Positions 16,723-24,864 of a DNA stretch of 64,000 nucleotides are shown here, piece by piece. This stretch comes from Paenibacillus sp. 32352 (lineage in GTDB: Bacteria; Bacillota; Bacilli; Paenibacillales; NBRC-103111): positions 310,001 through 374,000 of the forward strand of contig NZ_MZNT01000006.1 in the NCBI RefSeq assembly GCF_002042965.1, written 5' to 3'. How positions within the stretch are numbered: the first letter of the stretch is position 1; every line of letters starts with the position of its first letter. Below the pieces are notes generated by a model. It was not told the origin of the DNA and ran no database searches. It worked only from the letters and a program-made list of their open reading frames with translations. The translations under genes and the position numbers were made by a program.

Positions 16723-17357
16723 AAGACATCCGAGTGCTGATCGCAGATGATCAAGAGATCATTCGTAAAAGTCTGAAGATTGTCCTTGGTTCGGCAGCGG
16801 ATATTAAAGTCGTTGCAACGGCGGCCGACGGGAAGGAAGCCGTCGATCAAGTGAATCGGTTGCAGCCCGATTTGGTGTTGATGGATATCCATATGCCCAT
16901 CATGGACGGAGTAGAGGCAACCGCTATTATCAAAGCAAGGTGGTCTGAGGTCAAGGTCCTTGTGTTGACTACATTTCAAGACGTATGCTACGTCGTCGGT
17001 GCTTTAAATGCAGGTGCTGAAGGGTACATCCTGAAGGCAATCCATCCCTTGGATCTCGCAGCAGCGATAAGGTTGGTGTACCGCGGGGAAACGATGATTA
17101 CGCAGGAGGTGGCCAAATCGTTGTTTGCCCGCTCTCTGAGTACGGCTAATCCGAAGGAATCCCCGTACGGATTAACCGAGAGGGAGCTGCAAGTGCTTAA
17201 GTATATTTCGGACGGGATCGCAAACAGAGCCATTTCCGATCGCATTGGTTTATCGGAAGGTACGGTCAAAAATTATATTTCCAATATTTATTCCAAGCTA
17301 AATGTTCACAACCGGAAATCGGCGATGAAGAAAGCTTCTGATGAACGGCTGGTTTAA
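16719..17357 (+). CDS. NarL/LuxR-family response regulator
   Basis: 212 residues from the ATG that overlaps the kinase stop (ATGA); an ATG at 16686 would add 11 residues. Receiver domain with acidic pocket ADD, phospho-aspartate in LVLMDIHMP and lysine in GYILKA; C-terminal LuxR HTH (LTERELQVLKYISDGIANRA, GTVKNYISNIYSKLNV). Partner of the upstream kinase. The CPBP protease 50 bases downstream may be a target. Confidence 0.92.
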   Translation: MKDIRVLIADDQEIIRKSLKIVLGSAADIKVVATAADGKEAVDQVNRLQPDLVLMDIHMPIMDGVEATAIIKARWSEVKVLVLTTFQDVCYVVGALNAGAEGYILKAIHPLDLAAAIRLVYRGETMITQEVAKSLFARSLSTANPKESPYGLTERELQVLKYISDGIANRAISDRIGLSEGTVKNYISNIYSKLNVHNRKSAMKKASDERLV

Positions 17358-17407
17358 ATACAAAATCAAACGACTTATACCCTTAAGGGAGGAACGAGTA
17401 AGATTCC

Positions 17408-18376
17408 ATGACCATGAAGACTTTATTGCAACCCGAATCCCCGACATTTACCTTACGTACTCAAACGAAACGTGTTACTCATCCGATAGCAGCGGTGCTG
17501 CTCTCCTTCGCTTTCGTTCTTGTCAGTATCCTGCTCGCGGAAACGCTGTCCGGTTCCTTGAACATGGCTCTTTCAGGACTTGAGCAGTCTCTTGTTCATC
17601 AGCCTGCCGTCTTTTCTGCTATCGCGAAGATTCTCATCCTATGGCTTTTGAATGTGCCCATCTATCTGATGCTCTGGGGGTGGCTGAAATGGTTCGAGCG
17701 CCGCCCTTTCGGTACACTTGGTTTTTCACGCCAAGGGCTCGTTTCTGGATACCTCCGAGGCCTATGTATCGGCTTCCTGATGATAAGCTTTGCGACAGGT
17801 ATCGCGGTTCTCTTGAACATCGGAAGCTTCATTCCCTTAAGCGGTCCGCTGGAAGGAGTGCCAGCGCTTGGAGGAATTATTCTCGTCTTCCTCGGGTGGG
17901 CAGTTCAAGCCTCGGCAGAGGAGGTGTTGTATCGCGGTTGGCTGCTTCAGACGATCAGCATCCGCACGAACCCTTGGATCGGGGTTTTGCTTTCTTCCCT
18001 TTGTTTTGCCTGTGTTCACGGTCTGAACAACGGCTTATCTCCTTTGGTTCTCTGCAATCTATTTCTGTTCGGGTTATTTCTTGCGCTCTATCGCATCGCG
18101 AAAGGATCGCTTTGGGGAGTGTGTGCCTGGCACACGGTATGGAACTGGGCTTTAGGCAACATCTACGGGGCAGAAGTCGGTGGCAGCGCGGCAGAGGGTG
18201 GGCATCTGTTCCATCTCCAACTCACCGGATCGGATTGGCTGACGGGCGGGGCATTCGGCTTGGAAGGCAGCATCGTCACCACAACGGTATTTTTGATCGG
18301 AATTGGATATGTGTCCGTAATGCTCAGACGGAGGCAATGGAAGGAAAGAAGATCCGTTGAACAGGCAAACGGCTGA
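17408..18376 (+). CDS. CPBP (CAAX/ABI) family intramembrane metalloprotease
   Basis: 322 residues with about eight membrane helices. The Abi motifs are present: EEVLYRGWL (motif 1, tandem glutamates and arginine), FACVHGLNNG (histidine motif) and AWHTVWNW. Family members are membrane glutamic/metallo-proteases, often linked to bacteriocin self-immunity or protein maturation. It follows the kinase/regulator pair in the same direction, so it is probably regulated by it or part of the same envelope-stress response. AAGGGAGGA lies 15 bases before the ATG, rather far. Confidence 0.88.
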   Translation: MTMKTLLQPESPTFTLRTQTKRVTHPIAAVLLSFAFVLVSILLAETLSGSLNMALSGLEQSLVHQPAVFSAIAKILILWLLNVPIYLMLWGWLKWFERRPFGTLGFSRQGLVSGYLRGLCIGFLMISFATGIAVLLNIGSFIPLSGPLEGVPALGGIILVFLGWAVQASAEEVLYRGWLLQTISIRTNPWIGVLLSSLCFACVHGLNNGLSPLVLCNLFLFGLFLALYRIAKGSLWGVCAWHTVWNWALGNIYGAEVGGSAAEGGHLFHLQLTGSDWLTGGAFGLEGSIVTTTVFLIGIGYVSVMLRRRQWKERRSVEQANG

Positions 18377-18503
18377 CATTTTCTGATCGTGCTTATGAGA
18401 TTGTACGTTAATCATATTGTTATATTCGTTTCCGCAATACAGCCTATACAGTTTTCACTTTAGGTTCAATACGATCCGAACGATTGAAGCAATGTAATTT
18501 ATC

Positions 18504-18539
18504 GAGGCAACTCTGGAAGAGACGTTCCGGAGTTGCCTC
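18504..18539 (+). terminator. Terminator of the two-component/CPBP operon
   Basis: Perfect 10-bp stem GAGGCAACTC / GAGTTGCCTC, about 130 bases after the CPBP stop; the T-run is weak. Confidence 0.55.
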
Positions 18540-18745
18540 ACCCGCTTTTATAGGTCAACAGCCGATACCGCACTTACGCGGCCTGTGCCCTCGTGGAAAG
18601 CGCCTGCGTAGCCAAACTCTCTCCGTTTCCGCTAAGGATGCCGGTTTCGACAAACCGCTTCATGGCGGTTCGGGCATAATCGGCTACGCCATCCGCATCC
18701 GGAAAGTTTTTCAGGGTGCGCCATCTTGAACCCTTCGGCAGCTCG
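18538..18745 (-). pseudogene. SLH domain fragment
   Basis: On the minus strand the frame reads FPDADGVADYARTAMKRFVE, TGILSGNGESLA, STRAQAA, then a stop codon, then VRYRLL. This is the last part of an SLH repeat ending (S/TRAEAAVMIYRLL pattern) broken by one nonsense codon. Nothing upstream supplies the rest of a surface protein, so it is a remnant. Confidence 0.6.
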
Positions 18746-18774
18746 TTAAATGATTCCAACACCTGATAAAGGAT

Positions 18775-18978
18775 CAACCATCATGTCTTGGCAGCGAATG
18801 GAGGCCTCGGCCGCAAAGTTGCCGTCGCCTTCGGGAGACCCGTGCAGCAGTTGGATATTGTGGAAAATGACATCGTCCGCATTCATCGGCACCGGCACCG
18901 CATCGGCGGATCCGAAACCGGGCAGCGAATATCGTTGCTCCGCCTTGGCGGTGTCCCAATGGTTGCTGCCCGGAATGA
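18775..18978 (-). pseudogene. Phytanoyl-CoA dioxygenase-like fragment
   Basis: A minus-strand frame reads AEQRYSLPGFGSADAVPVPM, NADDVIFHNIQLLHGSPEGD. The V(P)MxAGDVxFHNxxLLHGS pattern, with the distal iron-binding histidine, is typical of phytanoyl-CoA/ectoine-type Fe(II) dioxygenases. Both ends are missing and the frame then runs into the SLH remnant. Confidence 0.5.
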
Positions 18979-19094
18979 CTCATAGGCACGATTTCTCGTC
19001 TAAGCCCAAATGATGTCTCAGATATGGAGAGATACCTAAAAAGAATGGCCTTGGTTAATTAGCTTAGTTACCCGGTGGCCCTTTAATAGTTAAT

Positions 19095-19341
19095 TTATAC
19101 TTCGTAGTGTACTCCAGTTAACTTTTCGGATAATAGCCAAAGCTTCTCCGCAAGCTGCGCGTTCAATGCCTTTTTGGGGAAATCCACAAACTTCGGTTTC
19201 TTAGCCCTTAGCGGATTCATTCCTAGCCCTACGTAGTTATCTCCGGTGACTGTCGCATCCGTCGCCGCAATAAGTGATGGCCAAGCTGACTGATCAGGAG
19301 AAGCCCCAATTGTATGTCTTCCTCCAGCAACACCCGCCCCC
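19095..19341 (-). pseudogene. Short-chain dehydrogenase, C-terminal fragment cut at att site 3
   Basis: Minus-strand frame reading GASPDQSAWPSLIAATDATV, TGDNYVGLGM, LNAQLAEKLWLLSEKLTGV, then a stop at 19095. The QSPxxGAxPxLYAAT ... GGDYxGP ... AxxLWexSExLTGV pattern is the C-terminal quarter of SDR oxidoreductases. The upstream boundary coincides with the rlmH-like repeat at 19342, which suggests the gene was cut by the event that made that junction. Confidence 0.6.
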
Positions 19342-19383
19342 GTGATACGGTTCTCCGCGCTGTCTGTAACGGCAAGTTTTAAG
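19342..19383 (-). repeat. rlmH-3'-end-like (SCC-like) att site 3 (hybrid)
   Basis: Minus strand reads CTTGCCGTTACAGACAG, CGCGGAGAACCGTATCA, then switches to CGGGGGCGGG. The left part equals site 1 and the rlmH-like sequence; the right part is unrelated and leads into the SDR fragment. The switch occurs within the TATCA core. Confidence 0.6.
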
Positions 19384-19413
19384 GGCCATCCTTCGTTGGG
19401 ATGGCCCTTTCTT
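19381..19413. terminator. Hairpin beside att site 3
   Basis: 11-bp stem AAGGGCCATCC / GGATGGCCCTT next to the att-like repeat, downstream of the minus-strand tetR gene. A similar hairpin sits in the same relative place at att site 4. Confidence 0.7.
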
Positions 19414-19484
19414 TGTTCTCGCTTTGTTCAAAAATTCGCTCTTGAAGAGAAAAACCAGTAAGCCGTTACCGTCCAACAACTGAT

Positions 19485-20177
19485 CTAGCTCCGCTGCAAA
19501 CCGTTAGCTTGCACAATACCGTTCAAGATCACTTCAATCCCCCAATAGAACCGTTCCTTCGAAACGGTGTCTCCGGAAAACAACTCCTCTTTCAGACTGT
19601 GAATGAGCGGGAAACGAACCGGATCTGAAGCTTGGTAAGAATGTTGGATGGCATCCATCTGTTCCTCTCCATGCCTGGACCTAGCGGCCTTCTCGAAAGC
19701 GACTGAGGAAACATACAGCAGTAATAGATCCATTCCCCAAGCAGCGGAAGTGGACGTAATACCACCCTTGTGCAGGACCGTAAGTAGGTATTCATTCAAC
19801 CGGAATGCATGGGTCCCTACCGGAATTGCCTGAAGTGACAGCTCCGCAAGTCCAGGCTGCTCGATTAGCAACATCACATACGCATCCAAAGCCCGGAAAA
19901 GCTGTTCCTTCCAATTGCCTTCCGTTAGCTCTGGCAGCACGAGCTCCCCAAGTCCATAATCCAGCACATAGGAGCTCAACTCCTGCAAGTTCTTTACGTA
20001 AACATAGAGCGAGGAAGGTCCGGTGTCCAGTGCTTTGGCCACCTTCCGCATGCTCATGCCTGGGGTGCCTTCTTCTTTCAGCAACTCATAGGCGGTCTTT
20101 ACAATCAACTCATGACTGAGCGGTTCTTTGGCCGGACGAGCCCGGCGACTTACAATTTTACGTTTAGGTTTCATCAT
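19485..20177 (-). CDS. TetR family repressor (TetR_C class)
   Basis: 230 residues. A basic N-terminal tail (KPKRKIVSRRARPAKE) precedes the HTH (LIVKTAYELLKEEGTPGMSM, KALDTGPSSLYVYVKN), followed by a C-terminal domain of the tetracycline-repressor type. Its first codons overlap the stop of the flavin monooxygenase by 4 bases, so the two are translationally coupled. With the DHA2 pump this makes a monooxygenase-pump-repressor cassette like tetracycline-resistance systems. The 19-bp palindrome at 23039-23081 is its likely operator. Confidence 0.88.
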   Translation of the reverse strand: MMKPKRKIVSRRARPAKEPLSHELIVKTAYELLKEEGTPGMSMRKVAKALDTGPSSLYVYVKNLQELSSYVLDYGLGELVLPELTEGNWKEQLFRALDAYVMLLIEQPGLAELSLQAIPVGTHAFRLNEYLLTVLHKGGITSTSAAWGMDLLLLYVSSVAFEKAARSRHGEEQMDAIQHSYQASDPVRFPLIHSLKEELFSGDTVSKERFYWGIEVILNGIVQANGLQRS

Positions 20178-21403
20178 ACTTCTCTTATATCATGCCGGAA
20201 GCGAATAGTAAATCCGCTTTTCAGGCTCGATTTCGTTTCGTTATACTGCTCATGGTAAGAATTCATAAGCTTGTTAAGCTTCCGGGCTGCATCATCCGAG
20301 AAGCACAGCACGAGATTATCGTTTGACTCACGAGCCATCTCCGAAGAATAGGCGTACATCTTCTCCTCATAATCCTCGATCGCTTTTGCTTGATCTTCAT
20401 TCCGTACGATCGCAAGTGCAAGCTCCATTGCGTCCTGCATCGCCATATTAACGCCTTCGCCAGCGAACGGAGACATGACGTGGGCCGCGTCACCGATCAG
20501 CGTAACACCGGAGTTCCTTTTCCACTTGAATCCAACCGGTAACATGTAAATCCGTCTTGGAAGAACAGCATCAGCCGCGTAGCGGATATAATTTTTGAGC
20601 GACTCATCCCAATCTTGGAAGATCTCCAGTAGTTTTGCTTTCGCTTCCTGAGGATTTTCAGACCTAATACCGCTTGTTTCGAGCCACTCCCGATCCACCC
20701 ACAGGCTCGCATAGACCTTAATGCGCCCATCACCATTCAACTGCCCCAAAATGCCTTTGTGATCGTCCAATGCAAACACTTTGCCACGACGGTTGAATGC
20801 AGCCAAATCAGGATAGCGTTTAGCAGCGTCCTCAACATTAAGCTCTAACATGGTTAGTCCCGAATAACTGACATCCGTATCCGAAAGCAGCCGACGAATA
20901 CGGGAGAAGGCACCGTCCGCTCCAACTACAAGATGCGCGGTATCGATGAACCCGTTCTCGAAATGAAGCTCTGTCATGCCATTGGATAGTGAAACGGCCT
21001 TGTCTAGCTTATACCCATAGCGGATGATCGCTGGGTCCAACTTGCTTAAGAGTAAATCGCAAAGTACGCCACGGTCGATCTCTGGCCGCCCTCCTGGAGC
21101 ATTCTCATCAGCTACTTCATCCAAAAAACATTTTCCAGTCTTATCGAATAGGCGAAAGTCCTCCCCTTCATAACGAGCTACTTTTTGAAAAGCCTCATAA
21201 AGTCCGGCTTCCTTCAGCGCCTGTTGACCGGATTCCTCATGAATGTCAAGGGAACCACCGCGTTCATGACTCTTGTCTTCCAGCTCCCGCTCATAAATGA
21301 CGGACGGAATGCCATGATGTTGAAGAATGAGCGCAAGCGTTAGTCCGCCCGGGCCTCCTCCGATAATAGCGATACGTTTTTGATCTTTAGTAGTTGTTGT
21401 CAT
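20174..21403 (-). CDS. FAD-dependent monooxygenase, TetX-like
   Basis: 409 residues. Rossmann FAD motif IAIIGGGPGGLTLALILQHH at the start, the DG motif VVGADGAFSRIRR in the middle and GDAAHVMSPFAGEGVNMAMQ in the C-terminal part, as in class A flavoprotein hydroxylases. The GGSLDIHEESGQQALKEAGL segment resembles TetX. TetX hydroxylates tetracyclines, but many relatives act on other aromatic compounds, so resistance is only a possibility. I start at the ATG at 21401-21403 (TGAGGAG 9 bases upstream) rather than a TTG at 21439. Confidence 0.88.
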   Translation of the reverse strand: MTTTTKDQKRIAIIGGGPGGLTLALILQHHGIPSVIYERELEDKSHERGGSLDIHEESGQQALKEAGLYEAFQKVARYEGEDFRLFDKTGKCFLDEVADENAPGGRPEIDRGVLCDLLLSKLDPAIIRYGYKLDKAVSLSNGMTELHFENGFIDTAHLVVGADGAFSRIRRLLSDTDVSYSGLTMLELNVEDAAKRYPDLAAFNRRGKVFALDDHKGILGQLNGDGRIKVYASLWVDREWLETSGIRSENPQEAKAKLLEIFQDWDESLKNYIRYAADAVLPRRIYMLPVGFKWKRNSGVTLIGDAAHVMSPFAGEGVNMAMQDAMELALAIVRNEDQAKAIEDYEEKMYAYSSEMARESNDNLVLCFSDDAARKLNKLMNSYHEQYNETKSSLKSGFTIRFRHDIREV

Positions 21404-21456
21404 TGTAAACATCTCCTCAGCATATTTGTCGTTTATCAAAGTGAAATATCTTTATT

Positions 21457-21469
21457 GCGAACTCCGTTC
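21457..21469. promoter_or_regulatory. Half-site resembling the 23039-23081 operator
   Basis: GCGAACTCCGTTC lies in the gap before the monooxygenase gene and differs at two of 13 positions from ACGAACACCGTTC, an arm of the big palindrome before the pump gene. May let the same TetR control both genes. Confidence 0.4.
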
Positions 21470-21519
21470 TTTTCGTCCAAAGCCGCAGAATACAAATTCT
21501 CTCTGCTGATAAGCTAACG

Positions 21520-22962
21520 CTATTTCGATTGAGGTGAGGCAGTGTTATTTTCTATACGTTTTGCAAAAAATAAACTGAGTACTAATGCCGCAATCGCAAA
21601 CCCCAGAGTGATCCAGAACGTGGAACCGAAAGCATACCCCAACTGATTGAGAGTATGCTGGGAAGGTAGTTCTCTAATCTTTTCAGCTAGAAAAGCCATC
21701 GTAATCGTCACTCCGAAGGATGACATGATTTGCTGGGCTGAAGTTGTTATCGGTGTCACGCGACTGACTAATTCCTTCGGAGCCGATTTGAGCACATGAG
21801 TATTGATCTGCATCATCGTCAATCCTTGGCCTAGTCCTGCAAAGGCAAAGCTACACATAATGTACAACGGACTGGTATTAGCAGTAACTTGTGTCAATGC
21901 GAGCAATGAGCCAGATAGAGACAGAATGCCCATAATGGCAACCGGCCGAACTCCGTAACGGTCAAACAATTTGCCACCGAGGTTGATTCCCACCGTTGAC
22001 AAGATTGCCTGTGGAATGACATACAGTCCAGCCTCAAGCGGCGAAAGGCCCTTAACCTGCTGCAAATAAAGAGGGAACAACAGAATGCTGCCGAACAACG
22101 CAATCTGATTTAGCCACGCGACGAGAATTCCATGTACGAATGCCGGAGAGCGGAACACCCTAAGCTCCAGCAGAGGATATTTCTGCTGCAATTCATGCCA
22201 GATAAAAATTGTAAGCATGACGATACCGAATATGAGTGAACCAAGCGTCCATGCATTCGACCAGCCCTTCTCACCAGCTTGGTGAACCGCGAAGACCAGT
22301 GAGGCGAAGGATATCGGAGCTAAGATTGCGCCGACTACATCGAGCTTGCTGTTGTGCTTCGGCTTCGCTGTAGGGAGGTATCTCCATGCCATTAGTAACG
22401 CGATAAACCCAACCGGCACATTGATGAAAAAGATCCAGTGCCAATTTATAAACTCAATAAGCCAACCAGACAGAACAGGACCGAGAATCGGTGCGAGTAG
22501 CATCGGAATCCCGAGAATCCCCATGACTGAACCACGTTTGTCGGGAGGCGAAACGGAGAACACCGTTGCAATCCCAATCGGGGCAACCATGCCCCCTCCG
22601 AGTCCTTGAAGGATACGGAAGATGATCAGTTGCTCAGGCGTTTGCGCCAGGGCACACAAGACAGAAGCAAGCACAAATAACACGATGCTCGTCATAAACA
22701 TCCGTTTTGACGAGAAACGGTCCGAGAACCAACCTGCGAGCGGAATAATAGCTGATAATGACAAAGTATAGGCCGTAATGACCCATTGAATTGTGCTGAG
22801 ATTGGTATCAAAGGCGCTTACCAATTTCGGTACTGCCACGTTCATAATCGTACTGTCCAAGATTACGAGGAACATTCCCGAAGTCACTGCAAGCAGCACC
22901 GGTAATATTTTTTTCAATGAAAATTCTGACTGCATACTTGCTGTTTTATTTGCTGGCCCCAT
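21520..22962 (-). CDS. DHA2-family (14-helix) MFS multidrug efflux pump
   Basis: About 480 residues. Motif D1 MFLVILDSTIMNVAVPKL, motif A GWFSDRFSSKRMFM and motif C GGGMVAPIGIATVF/LAPILGPVLSGWLIE identify the EmrB/QacA drug:proton antiporter group. The open frame extends upstream to 23061 through the palindromic operator, so I start at the ATG 22960-22962 (MGPANKT). Same direction as the monooxygenase and tetR. Drug export is known for the family; this pump's substrate is not known. Confidence 0.9.
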   Translation of the reverse strand: MGPANKTASMQSEFSLKKILPVLLAVTSGMFLVILDSTIMNVAVPKLVSAFDTNLSTIQWVITAYTLSLSAIIPLAGWFSDRFSSKRMFMTSIVLFVLASVLCALAQTPEQLIIFRILQGLGGGMVAPIGIATVFSVSPPDKRGSVMGILGIPMLLAPILGPVLSGWLIEFINWHWIFFINVPVGFIALLMAWRYLPTAKPKHNSKLDVVGAILAPISFASLVFAVHQAGEKGWSNAWTLGSLIFGIVMLTIFIWHELQQKYPLLELRVFRSPAFVHGILVAWLNQIALFGSILLFPLYLQQVKGLSPLEAGLYVIPQAILSTVGINLGGKLFDRYGVRPVAIMGILSLSGSLLALTQVTANTSPLYIMCSFAFAGLGQGLTMMQINTHVLKSAPKELVSRVTPITTSAQQIMSSFGVTITMAFLAEKIRELPSQHTLNQLGYAFGSTFWITLGFAIAALVLSLFFAKRIENNTASPQSK

Positions 22963-23038
22963 ATCGATTATTCTCACTTCTTTCTGTATATATTTCAGAG
23001 CATGCTTATTGAGCTCTAATAAGCACATTTCAGTTATA

Positions 23039-23081
23039 CCATTACGAACACCGTTCGTCAAGAACGGTGTTCGTAATGGTT
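23039..23081. promoter_or_regulatory. 19-bp perfect palindrome (probable TetR operator)
   Basis: ACCATTACGAACACCGTTC, spacer GTCAA, then the exact reverse complement. It lies 77 bases upstream of the pump ATG. Its length and 5-base spacer suit a TetR dimer pair, and a related half-site precedes the monooxygenase. As RNA it would also form a strong hairpin. Confidence 0.7.
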
Positions 23082-23333
23082 ATACATATATCATAACCAT
23101 GACCCCTTTTTCGAGGGGGTATTTTCATTTTTAGGAGGGACAGATGAATGAGAATCATCAAGACACAGCAAGACCTTGTCGTCTTACGACTTGCTGTGAC
23201 ACTTCCAGTGGAACTTCTCCTTCAGGTTGAGGAGTATTTACTACAACGGCATTTTCTCGGACGAGTTAAGGTTTCACCGACGATTGACAAACATTCAAAT
23301 TTTTACTTTACACCGCAGTCATTAGGTGGTAAT

Positions 23334-23367
23334 ATCATTTCTATAATTCCATAAATATAGAAATGAT
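23334..23367. promoter_or_regulatory. ArsR operator 1 (before arsR)
   Basis: ATCATTTCTATA, 10-base spacer, TATAGAAATGAT, 18 bases before the arsR ATG. Same arms and spacer as sites 2 and 3. Confidence 0.75.
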
Positions 23368-23385
23368 GGCGGAAAGGAGAATTTA

Positions 23386-23667
23386 ATGGCTGATGTCGAT
23401 CACGATCTAGTGCAAGCTGTCAAAGTATACAAGGCTCTAGGTGAGCCTACACGACTAAAAATTGCCTTAATGCTAATAAAGCAAAAGAATCAATGCGTTA
23501 CCGCGATCGGTGAACAGCTTGGACACGTGCCCGGTTCAACGTTATCCCATCATCTCAAGCAGCTGACGGAATCGGGTTTAATCCAGTCGCAAAAGAACGG
23601 TTCGTTTATTCACTACAGTGTTGATCAAGAAGTGGCAATGAAGTTTGCGCCATATTTACTGGCGTAA
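23386..23667 (+). CDS. ArsR family transcriptional repressor
   Basis: 93 residues: winged HTH of the ArsR/SmtB class (VYKALGEPTRLKIALMLI, GHVPGSTLSHHLKQLTESGL, NGSFIHYSVD). No cysteine-pair metal site like ELCVCDL is present; only one Cys (NQCVTAIG), so it probably senses something other than arsenic, perhaps redox or an organic compound. GGAAAGGAG precedes the ATG. It is followed by an LLM oxidoreductase and an MFS pump, each with a copy of its presumed operator. Confidence 0.9.
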   Translation: MADVDHDLVQAVKVYKALGEPTRLKIALMLIKQKNQCVTAIGEQLGHVPGSTLSHHLKQLTESGLIQSQKNGSFIHYSVDQEVAMKFAPYLLA

Positions 23668-23682
23668 ATTTTTTAAGCTTCA

Positions 23683-23708
23683 TTTCTATATCTTTAGAAT
23701 TATAGAAA
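23683..23708. promoter_or_regulatory. ArsR operator 2 (before the LLM gene)
   Basis: TTTCTATA, 10-base spacer, TATAGAAA, just upstream of the AAAGGAGGG ribosome-binding site of the oxidoreductase. Confidence 0.7.
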
Positions 23709-23729
23709 AGATAAAGGAGGGAAACCATA

Positions 23730-24776
23730 TTGGAAAAACACGTGCCATTGGAACTTGGAATCTCTACATTTCTTCACACCAACCCCAAAGGCGGGGGCGT
23801 TCCGCCAGGCGAACGACTGCGACAAGCGATGGAAGAAATTCAGTTGGCTGATCAGGCCGGTCTTGATGTCTATGCGATTGGTGAACATCATCGCATGGAC
23901 TACACAAGCTCATCGCCGGCAATTATTTTGGCTTCGGCTGCAGCTACTACAAACCATATTCGGCTGTCCAGTGCCGTTACGGTATTGTCTTCGTCGGATC
24001 CAGTCCGTGTTTATCAGGATTTCGCCACCCTGGATAACTTAACAAATGGGCGGGCCGAGATCATGGCCGGACGCGGTTCTTTTGTCGAATCTTTTCCGCT
24101 CTTCGGATATGACCTGCAAAATTATGAGGAATTATTCGATGAGAAATTGGAGCTTTTACTCAAAATACGATCTTCAGAGAACCTAACATGGAGCGGCAAG
24201 CACCGTGCACCGCTGCACAATATGGGCGTATACCCGCGAGCGCAACAACTCCCGCTTCCTGTGTGGATTGCTACTGGCGGCAGTCCGGAGTCGGCCATTC
24301 GTGCCGGTCAGCTTGGTCTTCCTGTTATTTTCTCCATTATAGGCGGCATGCCGGAGCGTTTCGCTCCCTTAGTGCAGTTATATCTTAAAGCAGCCCAACA
24401 AGCAGGGCACGATCCTAATCAATTGCAAATCGCCTGTCATTCGCATGGTTTTATTGCCAACTCGTTTGCAACAGCCAAAGAAAAGTATTATCCCATTATG
24501 GCCGAACAAATGAATCAAATTGGAAGGGAACGCGGTTGGGCGACTTATACACGAAGTGTATATGAGGAAGCACTGAGCCCTCGCGGCGCTCTTTATGTTG
24601 GAGATTCAGAATATGTAGCAGAAAAGATCGTACGTGTAACCAAACAACTGGGCTTGACTCGATTTCTTTTGTACGTTGACTTTAGTACGGTTCCGCATCG
24701 TGATTTGTTAAGAACGATCGAACGATTTGGAACGGATGTCGCCCCCCTTGTCCGCAAGGAGCTAGCTAGGCATTAA
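23730..24776 (+). CDS. LLM-class flavin-dependent oxidoreductase
   Basis: 348 residues of the bacterial-luciferase-like TIM barrel: LGISTFLHTNPKG at the start, GLDVYAIGEHHRMDYTSSSP, IRLSSAVTVLSSSDPVRVYQ and GRAEIMAGRGSF, then PVWIATGGSPES, which contacts FMN phosphate. Typical substrates are aldehydes, alkanesulfonates or xenobiotics oxidised with FMNH2; none is indicated here. TTG start at 23730 with AAAGGAGGG 11 bases upstream. Between arsR and an MFS gene. Confidence 0.9.
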   Translation: MEKHVPLELGISTFLHTNPKGGGVPPGERLRQAMEEIQLADQAGLDVYAIGEHHRMDYTSSSPAIILASAAATTNHIRLSSAVTVLSSSDPVRVYQDFATLDNLTNGRAEIMAGRGSFVESFPLFGYDLQNYEELFDEKLELLLKIRSSENLTWSGKHRAPLHNMGVYPRAQQLPLPVWIATGGSPESAIRAGQLGLPVIFSIIGGMPERFAPLVQLYLKAAQQAGHDPNQLQIACHSHGFIANSFATAKEKYYPIMAEQMNQIGRERGWATYTRSVYEEALSPRGALYVGDSEYVAEKIVRVTKQLGLTRFLLYVDFSTVPHRDLLRTIERFGTDVAPLVRKELARH

Positions 24777-24815
24777 AGAAAGTAAGATGTTAAGAAATTT
24801 CAATCCTTCAGCGTT

Positions 24816-24846
24816 ATCATTTCTATATATTTAGATATATGGAAAT
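24816..24846. promoter_or_regulatory. ArsR operator 3 (before the MFS gene)
   Basis: ATCATTTCTATA, 10-base spacer, TATGGAAAT; one mismatch to the other two sites and the same spacing. Directly before the AAAGGGGAA ribosome-binding site of the pump. Confidence 0.7.
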
Positions 24847-24864
24847 AGAAAGGGGAACAATCAA

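Noticed and set aside
23148..23354. 68-codon plus-strand frame between the DHA2 pump and arsR
   Set aside because: The peptide has no recognisable pattern and overlaps the promoter/operator region. A short minus-strand frame here also looked coding-like but has no start; neither is supported.
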